Source of the DNA: Diprion similis
Lineage: Eukaryota; Arthropoda; Insecta; Hymenoptera; Diprionidae
Length of the DNA: 64,000 bases
Assembly: GCF_021155765.1 (NCBI RefSeq)
Contig: NC_060112.1
Coordinates: forward strand, 12,400,001 to 12,464,000
Direction: 5' to 3'
The translations under genes and the position numbers were made by a program. Below are positions 12,201 to 23,929 of this stretch, in pieces. Every line of letters starts with the position of its first letter. Position 1 is the stretch's first letter. Under the pieces are notes generated by a model. The model was not told where the DNA came from, ran no database searches, and saw only the letters and a program-made list of their open reading frames with translations.

Positions 12201-15200
12201 ACTAATAGACTCTTTTCGTCGTGATTATACTAGCCACTTATCCATTGAATTAACATCCTGAACGGCGTTGGTGTTTTTATTGCGAATCATGACATATTAT
12301 AAAGAACGCTGGAACCTCTCCGTTAACTGTTTCAAAATGAGTTAGACTTAAATTTCGGATCAAGCTGATTCAGATTCACTTACGACGAATACATGTTCTG
12401 TTTATATATGCTATAAGCCAATCATAGTTAATATTTTAACATTATTTGCACCGGCAATAAGAAACTGACAAAAATTTGGCCTTGTATTAACTGCAGGATG
12501 TACAAGTACTCGAATAAAATACTTATCATTTAACTCGTATGTAGATTTTCCGTGATGGTACCTTAGTATTGAGTTATTTTTTGGGGGTTACAAAATTATT
12601 CCGTGATTCCCCAAATTCAGTGGGCAGCCAAGTATCTTGCTATGCTGTCCCTGGATTCTTATTTACGAGCAAAAACAATTGATTTTTGTTGAGCCTAATG
12701 ATATGCGTGGGATAAAGAAATTTAAATAATCGGATTTATGTATGATAATTTAATGAACTTGCAGAGTAAATTCCAATGTATTAAATTCAACAATATTTGT
12801 TTTCAATTTCATATTAGGTACTGCGAACTTGTGTAGCAAATACGCCGCAGGCTTCTGGTATGATGATCATTTTATTATAATTTCGTCTAGAGTAAAAACA
12901 AGTTTTTTTCTTCACCTTTTGTTGACTTCCATACCATCACAGCTTTTTTTTTTTTGAAGTGCGATGCAGTTATCCTTTTTGTATCTACACCAATGCGAAA
13001 ATATTTATGCGATAGTCCTTTCACAGAGGAGTTTTGCATTGTTTCGATACTGGCATAGAAAAACGTAATTTGTTTTAAATTATCTGTATCATTGTTCACT
13101 TTATACAGCAGGATTTATTTTTTATTTAAAATATCGATGGTATTTATTCATAGCACATTTCGTCGTCTTCCTAAGGTCTTCCACACCTCAACTATGAGAC
13201 CTGTTTTTAAAGACTGTAAGATGTGAGTATTCTCGCTATTGTTTTATTTCTTTTTAGCTGTAGGGACATATGAAAATCTTTGAAAACTTTTTTGACCGAA
13301 TCGAAACATCTGTTGTCAACTAACTAATTGGGATAAGATTAAAGAAAAAAAATATGTGTGGCTGAAAAATCTCACAGTGACGTACATGACTTTATTACTT
13401 GTAACTTTCAAATCTGAAAAGTCTTTGGGTTTGGAAAGGACAGACGGTAATAAGTAAATTTAATGAATTTTTCAAATTTTATATTGTACACAGTATTTTC
13501 GGTAAAAGGAAACTGATTGTTTTCTTATCTTATTTAAAAAAAAAACTAAAGGTTAAAATTCAACGGGTTGAAAAAGATACGATTGGATTTGTGTATATGT
13601 ATAACATCAAAAACGGTAAAATTCAATCGCACACCTATAACATCTGCAATTGTCATTTATAACTTAATTGGACAGATATTGGGAACAAATTTTTATGTAT
13701 CCAATACGCATACTCGAGGAACAGGATTTTACTTCTCATGAAACTTTTCCACATTGATGCTGCAACTATTTTGCTAAATATGCGAAGGAAAAATTTTCTT
13801 TAATGACACACTAATTACGTACAATTATTATTGAAGCTTAATCTCAAGGACTTATAAGTTCTCGAAATATACTTTTGCAGTGCATTCACCTTGTTAAGAT
13901 ATAATGTTAAGACTGTTGTGACTATTTGTTATAAATTATACGATGGTGATTTGTAAAACGACTAATTGTAAGCATTTGTTATTCAATGATCAGAAATGTG
14001 TGCCAAATTTTGGCTAAAATCAATTCATATTGCAGTCTAATTTCGCCGCGCCATTCCATACAGAAAGCACCTAAGCTTGAATTGTAGGACCTACAATTTG
14101 TCGAAAGATCAAATATTTTCGCAAGTCGAGGTATTGAAGACTAAGAATGCAAAAACGACATCCACAATATCGTAGAAACCACAACTGAGAAAATACCATG
14201 AAAATAAACTGCAATTTTTCTTTATAGGATACATAAACCGCAATCAGACATCAGAAGATCAGAAGCGTGATTACAGCGAGCTTGGTTACGGGAAAATTGA
14301 TTTTTTTTATTGAAGTATCAAGCGTGGGGTAAATTTTTATTTTTTGCAAAATTTTACTTAATTTAATTTGCATATATTGCTTTAATACTAAAATTAAAGA
14401 TGGGACGTGAGATGAAAGTGTCTAAACTCGCAGATTCTATCCGAAACTGGAAAATCTATGGTGTCTTTCGGCTTTGGGAAAAATCTTGACATTGAAATCA
14501 TTCCAGGTAAATCATAATTTCTAACTAATCGAATAACATACTTGTTAGTTATTCCTGTCAATTGTCAATAAAATGTATGGTTTTACGTAAACAAAGCTAA
14601 TATTCTGCCCAGCGTAAAATGAAATAAAATGTAACGGCAAACTCCGAAATATACTTACAGATGACTCCATAATTTCAAAGGCAAATGTTAGTTACACCAC
14701 TTGACCGTGCCGGCTGTCCGGGATCTAATTCTCACGTATCAACGAATGAGTGTGAAAACATTTATGTTTGAAGTCAAGGACAAGACTACTAAACACTAGG
14801 CTAGCGTATGATATTAATAAAAAGCTGTGTTTAGTTTCGAAGGAATTAGAAATTACTCAGTTAATTATGATTAATTAATTAAAATATTCGTTCGGATCTT
14901 TTACTCGAAAATTCTTCCATTATTGACGGAGATATCAAGATCTGATTTATATCCTCAGATTTGTTTACGAAATATAGTTAAATAGTTATAGATGGATTAA
15001 ATATGTCTGCATCGCAAATTGAGCAGTTAAATTTTCGTCAGATTTTGAAAATTGCAATGGAGTTTTAAGCGTGGTGTCTGTTTTACCGACCGTGCAGCGT
15101 TGTTTGGCTCTCGATCACTAACAACATTTTGTCGAAAGACCACGTGCTATAAAATCATGGATTATTTCTGCGCTGCCCTGTCAATGTGCCTTTAATAATT

Positions 15201-15785
15201 CCGTACAGCACTTGAGTGTCTAAAAAACTAAAACTCACATGTTTAATTGATGCTAGTCACGTGAGTGAGATAATCCGAAATGACGTTCAGACTAAATTGC
15301 GAAGAGTCAGCGGTCAGACTCGTATTGGCACCAGAATATGCAAGCGCGGTCGTGTTGCCGTAGTTGCAGATTTTTGTCGCTCCCAAATTTCCTCCAAATT
15401 TCGTCCCTCTCGCGAGGAGCGCTCACAATTGTAGGAGTTCGACTTGGTGTGTTGAAATTTTGTATACATATGGTATACCGGGTAAGAATTAATATTTGTA
15501 TAATTATTTTACTTGCGAGTGTAGTACTTAGAATGTAAAGCTGACAGTACAAGAACCAGCTATTCTAGAGCAACAGTTAAACCCAAGTACATTCCCGTTT
15601 ACAACTTGGAATTATCGAATCCTTTCATATAATGAAGTGGCATATATTTTGAAATGCAATGTCATGTAATTCTTACCTGGATATCGAAAGCAATAGAAAA
15701 GGAAGCAGGTAAATGTTGACGCAGGGTATATCATTCAACAATCACAATTAGTTCAAATAAATTGACCAATCTTCATTTTATGTAT
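9246..15785. other. Intergenic or UTR/intron DNA with GC-rich low-complexity islands
   Basis: No gene can be supported. Between about 10,130 and 10,560 both strands are open because of CCG/CCA-type low complexity and a C-run. A second GC-rich patch covers about 10,975-11,380. These look like CpG-type promoter or 5'-UTR sequence rather than protein. A short (CAA)n run is near 9,795. From 11.8 to 15.8 kb the DNA is ordinary AT-rich spacer with frequent stops in all frames. Confidence 0.5.
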
Positions 15786-15791
15786 TTTATT
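15786..15791 (-). terminator. RpS8 poly(A) signal AATAAA
   Basis: A canonical AATAAA on the minus strand, about 25 nt beyond the RpS8 stop codon. This short 3' UTR is typical of ribosomal protein genes. Confidence 0.75.
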
Positions 15792-15815
15792 CACTTGACG
15801 ATGGTTACAAGCTCA

Positions 15816-18800
15816 TTATTTAGCCTTCTTACTCTTAATCTTCCTCATGTAGAACTCAAGTTCTTTTCCTTCCAAAATATATCCGTCCGCTCTGCCACAC
15901 TGTCCAGGTCTGCTAGCGACACAAGCTGTAAACGTATTTATTTAGTTAATGAATTCTGAAAATTTTTATATCAACCAAGTATGTGTTAAAATTGTCGTCA
16001 GAACGCTGTGGAAAATGAGTCATCATAATACTCAGAGTAGGTAAGGGTAATCATCATATTAATTATTTATTAAGGTAAGAGTAAACTTCAAAGTCAAAAG
16101 TAAATATTTTTTTGTAATATTTAATGAAATTTAGGCTCCCAAAATCTTGAAAAAATGAATGTGAAAAACAAAACTGCCGTCAAATCATTATCATAAACCA
16201 ATTTAAAAATCACTTTGATATTATCAAATACAGTAAGAAACAAGGTTTTGCGCTTATTTGGATCAACTATCTACTTATTATACTTGCAGAAAACAAACAA
16301 AAATTCAAGCTGGCTTACCAAGTACTCTACCAGTGGCAAATTGCTCCTCAAGTGCAGGTTCTACTTTGGCAAAGCGTTGTCTTGCCTTGTACTTTGCCTC
16401 TGTCTTTTTAGATCTCTTCTTATTCAAGATTTCCTCTTCAGCTTCGGTCTGCAATATAATTTTTCTATCATCATCAATAAGCAAATTAGAAAAACGGACT
16501 GATCGATCAGAAATTAAATCTACTCAAATTTCTCGACAACTGTCTCCAATTCGTATTCACCAATATTCGGATAGCATTTTTTTTTCGATTGTTTTATTTA
16601 CATCTTTCTGAATTTCTTTCCAACTAATTCATTTCAAATAATTTAATGATTATGAATTCAATACGGTTTTATGAAAATACTAAATGATCACAAATCTTGG
16701 ACACCGTAATCAACGACTGTGTATGATGTATTACAAACCAGCTTAGCTCCTCGTTTACGTCCCAGAGGCAGCACGTAGTGTGATTCATACCATTGACGGA
16801 ATGGAGTTGCATCGATAGTAACAATGGCATTCTTGACAAGAGTTTTCGTACGCACAAGTTCGTTGTTGGAAGCATTGTACACAACGTCGATAATACGGGT
16901 TTTGCGAGTCGCACACTCCGATCCCCACGAGAAGTTACCCGTGTCCAAACGCAGAGCTCTAAATTTCTTGTTGCCTCCACGAGTACGAACCTTGACAGAA
17001 AAAAGGAGTTTATCAACTTGAGGAAGAAGAATGAATTAACACTGACTGGGCTGGTTTTGAAAATGTCAGAACGCTGTGGAATTAATTGGTGTCCTCATGG
17101 CACTCAGACACAAGCTTTCGCATCATATTGAATATTATGTGGGAATTGGGAAATTTAGGCTGATGAATAATTTCAAATGTAATTGGTTTCCACTGCAGGT
17201 AATAAAATATATATGTGTATATATAGTATATATAGAAAAAAAAATTCAAAAAATGTTCTCATGCAGTAATATTAATGCAATGACGAATTTTTTAGATAAA
17301 TGATAACTTTTCAGCTTTAGGATTGTCTGCAATGGAATTAACGCTAATAAAATAAAAATTACAACATATTTCGGAAACTCAATCCCATCAAAATTATTCC
17401 AAGCTTGCAAGATAGTTTCGTTTTTGGCAATATTTAGTTACGTTGTATAATAAATTTCAACCTAGTATATGTTGAACCCATTGTTTCTTATCACTTTAAC
17501 AAAAAATACTACCAAGAGTTGATTATCAAGAAAATTGATGAAAACAAAAGAACATTACAGTTTTTCTTCGACGTCTTCAAGAATTGGTCTATGTATGAGA
17601 AAATTGTGCTCCAAATATATAGGTTTGTAAGAGACATGGCAAAATTTGCCAACTAATTCTATTAAATGTATACATTTGGATGCCTTATAAGCAAATTGAA
17701 ATATTTTGTCTACATTACTATTGAATGATACACATGAATGTATGCAATTACATAATTATATGGGTGCTGTAATATGTAGAGTAGCTAGTGGAAACTTCAG
17801 CAAACATTCTAGAGAGCAAAATTGATGAACTTCTTCAAAAAGCAAGAAATATAAGATTTTTTTGAAACAAATATAACATTGGTAAATTTCACTCTTGAAT
17901 AGACACGATATTTTGAAAATATGCCATTAAAGTCAAAATCTGTGGCATAACATGAATTAGACAAACTTCATTCTATTGTCTCATGTATCAACTCACGCTT
18001 ACTCCAAAAATGTTATGAAAATTGGGTTGGGTTTCTTGAGTTGCTTTTATTGCCTGACATAGATTAAATCATCGAAATAATCTGCTGTCAAGGTTAACTA
18101 TCAGCAAATAGAATGTTCATTATAATTTCATTGATGATGACCATTTGGATATCACTTTGTTGTTTTTTTTTTTTGCATTTTTTTGGGCAATATAATTTTA
18201 AATATGTATAATATGCCTTCTTCTTCGATCTGTATTTTAAATCAACTTTAGATACTAACTAACTTTTAATTATCGTATATACTCTTGTAAGAATAACTGT
18301 ATCGACAAGAACTCACAGTGTGTATGCGCTGAGGGCCAAGTTTGGTATTGGCAGCAGGGCGGCCTAACTCGAACTTCCTCTTCTTACGCAGAGGCTTCCT
18401 TTTGCCTCCAGTAGCACGTCGCTTATGCCAGTGATCCCGGGATATACCTTCAGACAAAGTTGTACATGTTATTGACAATTTGAATACTGAGTGTCTATGC
18501 ATAGACACGAGAAAGTGAGGTTATGGTCGCGAGATTATACGGTACAAAATATTCGGACGAACGATCAATAATTTGAATTACGACAAGATGTGACGCATTT
18601 CAGCGAAATAGTTTGGAAGATACAGTAGCAATGAATATAACGCGTAAATAAGTAGAAAAAAAACCACACGTTTAAATATCACAACACTGGGTGCAGTGTC
18701 AAACAATGAAACGTGTTTTCGAATTTTATAAGGAATATTATAAAGAAATAACTTGAGCGTCACTTGAAGAAAGTTCCTAGGAACAATAGGTCGTGGAAAT

Positions 18801-18876
18801 TTACTAATTTATTTGAAGAAAATCACAGATGCACGTCGATTCAATTTTTCCTTAAGAATACAAGCCACTCACCCAT
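15816..18876 (-). CDS. RpS8: 40S ribosomal protein S8 (eS8), five exons
   Basis: This is a structural protein of the cytosolic small ribosomal subunit. The minus-strand exons are 18,876-18,873 (ATG plus one base), 18,447-18,317, 16,990-16,739, 16,448-16,319 and 15,925-15,816. Joined in phase they give 627 nt, a 208-residue protein, the usual eS8 length. The protein starts [20 protein letters not shown], contains the family stretches [15 protein letters not shown] and [17 protein letters not shown], and ends with [19 protein letters not shown] followed by a basic tail. Donors are GTGAGT, GTGAGT, GTTTGT (weak, intron 3) and GTAAGC, and all acceptors end in AG. The start follows a 22-nt leader with an oligopyrimidine cap site. 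Introns 2 and 4 each hold a box C/D snoRNA candidate in the sense orientation. No frame damage is seen, so the gene looks functional. The large satellite begins about 4 kb upstream of its promoter. Confidence 0.97.
15993..16062 (-). ncRNA. Box C/D snoRNA candidate in RpS8 intron 4
   Basis: In the host-gene sense the order is box C ATGATGA (16,057-16,051), box D' CTGA (16,035-16,032), box C' ATGATGA (16,026-16,020) and box D CTGA (16,001-15,998). Total length is about 65-70 nt. The guide before box D ends in TTCCACAGCGTT, which is repeated before the matching CTGA in the intron 2 candidate; the D'-to-C' gap is 5 nt in both. Ribosomal protein introns commonly host such RNAs, and vertebrate RPS8 does. 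The terminal stem is weak. By the D+5 rule the target would be a 2'-O-methyl C within AACGC in rRNA or snRNA; I cannot place that site. Confidence 0.55.
17061..17131 (-). ncRNA. Box C/D snoRNA candidate in RpS8 intron 2, paralogue of the intron 4 copy
   Basis: In the host sense the boxes are ATGATGC (17,126-17,121 plus one base, box C with one change), CTGA (17,107-17,104, D'), ATGAGGA (17,098-17,092, C' variant) and CTGA (17,069-17,066, D). The block TTCCACAGCGTTCTGA is identical to the intron 4 candidate, while the flanks and the D' guide (ends GCTTGTGT) differ. Shared spacing with a conserved guide and diverged flanks fits an old duplication kept for one target. The terminal stem is poor. 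A chance match is unlikely for 16 identical nt at the same box position. Confidence 0.5.
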
Positions 18877-18898
18877 CTTGCTAGCGGGCTAAAAGAAG
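18877..18898 (-). promoter_or_regulatory. RpS8 5' leader with 5'-TOP motif
   Basis: The minus strand reads CTTCTTTTAGCCCGC just before AAG-ATG. A C followed by an unbroken pyrimidine run is the terminal oligopyrimidine element that places ribosomal protein mRNAs under growth-dependent translational control. The cap site is inferred to be the C at 18,898. CCAAT-type boxes occur further upstream (about 19,180-19,245). Confidence 0.65.
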
Positions 18899-19936
18899 CA
18901 GGAACTACTCGGCAGCCAAAGTCTATGCTTGGAACATCCGGTACGAACAGAACCGCCGATTACATCCGCAAGAGGCGCACTGCTTGCCAACCTTCGAGCA
19001 TATACCTAAACTCTTTGCCGTTGTCTTTGCCAACCGTATTGAGTCAGCAGCAGCAGCACGAGTCAGCAATTTTGTGTCTCTGTTACGCTACTCAATTTAT
19101 GGTCAGCTCTGTCTTACTTTTATATAATATTTAGTAGCGGCGGTCGACAACGACGCAGTGCCGATAGCACCAATAAATAGGACCAATCGGCTAAAGCTGT
19201 GCTTTCACGTGCAGCAAACAGCTGGATGCAGGATGCTCTGATTGGTCAATTCATTGCGTGAGACATCACCAAACGGTGTACAGTAGTTTGACCGTTGACA
19301 AGTATACATCTTCAGTTAACGGTTCGACTATACATTGACCAAAAAACGCGGTTTCTCATGAAAGGCCTGCATGGCCGATCTAAAAAGAATTCTAACGAAT
19401 AAACAGATATTGGTTATGGACAATGGAAATATAATTTTGGACCTTCAAGCTTTGACTCTGTATTTTTATTATTAATTGAATTGTTCTATTTCAGTAACAC
19501 ATTGGGTGCGAATTTCGTTATCGAAAACCAGATCCGCTGCCATTTCGTCATTTCACCATCAAATCTCATGGGACTGGGCTCAAAATGTGTGTTTCATCAC
19601 CGCTGAGTGGCATCATACGGGAGAGGTCGATCCATTCAGTGCAACTGTAAAAATTTGGCCAATTTTTGTGAGTGGTAACCAATCTGTAAAATTTCTTTCA
19701 AAATTTTGAAAAAGTAAAAAGACGCTCCACTTTTTGCCAAAATAAGGCATTAACTGTCCAAGTTTCACTCTGATCGCTTGAGCGGTATAAGAGTTTTGCA
19801 TCCCGGCGTTTTTGAGACGACGGGTCGTTATACCTTAAAGCGAGAATTTCACATTGTCCGTATGAGGCACTCAAATCGCATTCACACAATTCTTCTTACG
19901 TTACCTCAAAACTGTGGACAGGTTTTATCGTAGATT
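18899..19936. other. RpS8 upstream region, no gene seen
   Basis: This spacer holds CCAAT/ATTGG boxes near 19,180 and 19,240 and a short CAG run near 19,050. The longest frame (19,476-19,709, plus) has no recognisable motif and is not annotated. Confidence 0.5.
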
Positions 19937-20282
19937 GTTGTCTCCTCCCTACTACTCTGGTGGTTGGGTAGAGAAAAGGAGCCCCCACTCGGCGCTTCTT
20001 ACGTGAAACTAGCTGCGGCCAAAATATTGGCGAATAAGTAATAATTCTTATCGACATGAGCGTTGGTGCAGACAATTCTCGGATTTGTAATTCAAAGTGA
20101 GGGCAACACTGTGTTCTTTCATATGAATATACCACTGATCTCTCAGTGGAATATACACACCGAAAAAAAGCGTTGTGGGCTCCACGTAGCGGCGAAAAGA
20201 AGAGTTACTATTTTCTTGAGTTTTGGCGTCACGTGTAGCGCCGAGTTGAGCCTCCTTCTCTCTACCCTCCATACTAACTAGG
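19937..20282. mobile_element. Degenerate inverted-repeat element (MITE-like)
   Basis: The left segment (about 19,937-20,010) and right segment (about 20,225-20,282) are imperfect reverse complements over some 60 bp. Both carry a TCACGT...AGCGCCGAGT core and a CTCYTTYTCTCTACCC stretch in opposite directions. A related GTAGCGGCG motif recurs at about 20,195 and 20,350. No coding capacity lies between the arms. The age and absence of a clear target duplication leave the class unknown. Confidence 0.4.
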
Positions 20283-20579
20283 TCCGTGTTTCTAACCTTC
20301 ATGTAACCCACAGGGACCTGGACATTGCGACAGGTGACTACTAGCTCTACGTAGCGGCGTGGGACATTAACGGGGATACAATCTGGAATCTACCATAGGA
20401 TGACTGGTGCCCTGTTATAGTACTGCGGCCAACTCCGCGAGCCTTTTGGCGTTCCAGTCGCGGGCATCTACAATGACGCCTGTGTCCCCGTTACGCCAGG
20501 CCACCGCTATTTTGTATTACCAGTTGCGAGAAGAAGCTGTAGTGCGACGACACATTTATAGAGGATATCAGATGGGTAG

Positions 20580-21222
20580 TGCAAACTTTGTTGTCAGTGT
20601 CAGTGCCTTCTGGCAATTTTAAAAAATCTATTCGGTGAAGATCCTGAATCAAGTCACACCGAGGTAATAGAAGAAAGCCCTGAAATTCCATTACACATTC
20701 CAGTAAAATCAACAAAAGTTTCGAAACGTATTCAAGTCTATGTAAGTGGGTGGGTTGTCAAAAAAATGAAAAAATTAATAGTACCATGTGTGGCATGCAT
20801 GTCCAATATTTAAACCACAAATTGTATAGCAAACATTGATTTTATTGAAGCAAAAGAATACAAGAAAGTATTGACAAGACCCAATGCAAATTTCAATTAC
20901 ATGGTTGGTAAATATATTGGTATTACCAATTATTTGCTGCCAAAAATCTGCAATTGCAATAAAGAACGAAAATTTTATCATCCAATCTAAATGAAAGTGT
21001 TCGAATTCAGATTCTTAATTGCAAAGAACACGAAATTGTGAACACGTTTTTGAAAATCCTCGCCAAATTATTAATCTTCTATTGGTGCAAATCCCTCATA
21101 GCATTTTATGTGGTAGAAACATAAAACTTTTAACTGCAACCGGCATGAAACACAGGAATTCTAACTTTCCAGTAGACCAAATTAAAAAAGTAGCACATGA
21201 TTTATATCTTGAGAGAAGATAG
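20580..21222 (+). pseudogene. Decayed DNA-transposon transposase C-terminal fragment
   Basis: One frame reads ...LLAILKNLFGEDPESSH..., then VYVSGWVVKKMKKLIVPC with a nearby second CxxC-like pair, then an in-frame TAA at about 20,812. The same frame then continues (IDFIEAKEYKKVLTRPNANF...) to another TAA near 20,988. Beyond that the signal moves to another frame (ILNCKEHEIVNTFLKILAKL). The pattern Y-V-x-G-W/Y-V-V-K-K followed by paired cysteines resembles the C-terminal part of P-element/THAP9-type transposases, which is an inference from pattern only. The stops and frameshift show it is dead. Confidence 0.35.
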
Positions 21223-21681
21223 AGAGAGTGTTGATAGAATTATAATAATTTAATCTATAAGAATGTATGTACTAGAAGTATGAAAGCTTACATGTACATA
21301 CATACATGATAGTTTATCTTCAATAATGATATAATGTGTAAGAATGTACATACTATAGGTATAAGAGCGTATATATTAGAGTAATAAAATCCTGTTGCAC
21401 TAACAAAGCGATTAAGATTTTTTTTATCAACTTTCTCCTCATAAATGAACAAGTATTTAAAATTCAACGAATCCTGTTATTTGAATTTAATCCACCCTGC
21501 CGCCAATATTTGAATGGGACTGTTCAGCAGTACGGTGAACCCCAGCAAGATGAGTGGCGCTGACTGCAATTGAACTTGGCCCGACCTCTGAGCACGGAAC
21601 TTGGCCTTCTATAACGTTTCTGCATAGGGACACGATATACCAGCGCTACCAGCAACGCAAGGGGCCGCCAAGCAAAGATAC

Positions 21682-22658
21682 TTAAGGCCCCGCTGACCTG
21701 GCATGTCATATATATATTTCGTGACGTCAGAAGCGGGGAAATTGGGTGAAAACGCCTATACGAATCCTGCGATAACGAGAGTATGAATCTTACTCGGAAA
21801 TATTTTAAATCGTACCTTGAATAATAGTGTACGTGTGAATCTGAGTCACTGCTCAGGCAAATCGCTGATAATGTTTATAATAAAGAATGATAAAGTGAAT
21901 AAAATCACGTGACAACAAACATGGCCGATCGGAGCTACCGCATGTTGAATATTCACTGATTGCACTGTTCCACAATTTCTTTCACCCTCGCCAGGGAGAT
22001 TCACACGTACAAAAGCACACACGTTATCCGGGAAAACTTATACTATAAGTACTACAACTTAAGGTGCCGCTGACCTGACTTGAAAATATCAAATCGTGAC
22101 GTCATAAATACGTGCAGCGCCTCTGAACGTTGAACGGTGAACTAAGGCCGCTGATTTCATTGGCTTGTTCTGTTAGATCTAACCAATGATGTCAGTTACA
22201 GATCGAAACATACTTCTTGTGGACCATAAACGGGCTGCTGTCACATGAAAAACGCGTATACGAATCGAGCCATGTTTACGAGAAAATAACTGATAGTATA
22301 AGTTTTCCCGGATAACGTGTGTGCTTTTGTACGTGTGAATCTCCCTGGCGAGGGTGAAAGAAATTGTGGAACAGTGCAATCAGTGAATATTCAACATGCG
22401 GTAGCTCCGATCGGCCATGTTTGTTGTCGCGTGATTTTATTCACTTCATCATTCTTTATTATAAACATTATCAGCGATTTGCCTGAGCAGTGACTGAGAT
22501 TCACACGTACACTATTATTCAAGCTACGATTTAAAATATTTTCAAATAAGATTCATACTCTCGTTATCGCAGGATTCGTATAGGCTTTTTTACCCAATTT
22601 CCCCGCTTCTGACGTCACGAAATATATATATGACATGCCAGGTCAGCGGGGCCTTAAC
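21682..22658. mobile_element. 977-bp fold-back element with 368-bp inverted arms and TTAA ends
   Basis: The left arm (21,682 to about 22,049) and right arm (about 22,291-22,658) are reverse complements with only about a dozen differences. The outer ends read TTAAGGCCCCGCTGACC inward from both sides. TTAA at both ends fits a TTAA target duplication as used by piggyBac-type elements, though it is itself palindromic and could belong to the terminus. There is no transposase frame, so it would be a non-autonomous passenger. The spacer 22,059-22,290 is itself related to the arm ends. High arm identity suggests either recent insertion or arm-to-arm gene conversion. Confidence 0.8.
22059..22290. repeat. 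Diverged copy of the fold-back terminus inside the spacer
   Basis: The spacer begins TTAAGGTGCCGCTGACCTG and soon reaches CGTGACGTCA, matching the outer terminus of the enclosing element with substitutions and a rearranged middle. Its other end (AACGCGTATACGAATC) resembles arm sequence about 90 nt in (AACGCCTATACGAATC). A related element, or an older half of the same one, therefore sits at the centre. Confidence 0.6.
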
Positions 22659-23929
22659 TCTCCAAGGACATACGCGACGCCATAAGACTGAGGCGATGGG
22701 ATATGGCCTATAAGGCCTGAACCTAATAATTTAGAAAAAAAGACAGAGGCAAAACTATATCATCAGAGTCGGAGCTGTATGAAAGTGTGTATGTACCCTG
22801 GATTGCCTATAATTATAACCCGTTATAACTACAAGTCACATCTTGATCCTATGATGACAAATTTCTTGCTGCAAGAATAAAAAGAAAAGTAAGGATAACC
22901 ACTTTGCAATTCTTCGGCCTATCTTGAACGATTAGGAAAACTACCAAAATGAATCTAGTAAGAGTCTATCGCAACGTCGAATTGATCCAGATGGGGTTAT
23001 ACAAATCAATTATGTGGAGAAAAATTTTCGTCTCCGAGAATCACGGAAAAAGTAGGGCTAGCTCCCTTGGGTTTTTAGCGGGAATTTCGACGACTTTGAA
23101 AAGTGCTGCAATCAATTCTTGAAGGCGCTATTCCGACGTAATTTTGCGGGAGAAATCGATTGAGCGCAGACCCAATACGCTGCGAGCGATAGCTGAGAAG
23201 CTGGAGTCGAAAAACTCATGATTTTCATCGTCATTTCTCTGCTGTTGGTCCTAGGCTATTTTACATGTGATTTCTGAGTTCCTGGGGGTCGAATTACTCT
23301 AGAAATGGTCATACAAATCGAATCCGAGAGTAGAAATTTTCAGCCCCGAAAATGAGCAAAAAAGTAAGGCTAACCCCTTTGGATTTTTGGCGAAAATTTC
23401 GATGATTCCGAGAAGTGCTGCAATAGATTTCTGAGAGCACTATTCCGACGTAATTTTGCGATAGGAACCGATGAAGCGTAGTCCCAATAGGCTGCGAGCA
23501 ACACATCGAAAGTTACAGCCGAAAAACCGAAAATTTCTATCGCCATTTCTCTGCTGTTGGTCCTAGGCCATTTTACATGTGATTTCTGAGTTCCTGGGGG
23601 TCGAATTACTCTAGAAATGGTCATTCAAATTGAATCCGAGAGTGTTAATTTTTGGCCCCAAAAATGAGCAAAAAAGTAAGGCTAACCCCTTTGGATTTTT
23701 GACGAAAATTTCGATGATTCCGAAAAGTGCTGCAATTGATTTCCGAGGGCACTATTCCGACGTAATTTTGCGAGAGGAATCGATCAAGCGCAGTCCCAAT
23801 AGGCTGCGAGCAACACATCAAAAGTTACAGCCGAAAAACCGAAAATTTTCACTGTCGTTTCTCTGCTGTTGGTCCTAGGCTATTTTACATGTGTTTTCTG
23901 AGTTTCTGGGGGTCGAATTACTCTAGAAA

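Noticed and set aside
18266..18508. Unspliced frame over RpS8 exon 2 with its own ATG
   Set aside because: The spliced eS8 model joins exactly to the one-codon first exon and has the family length.
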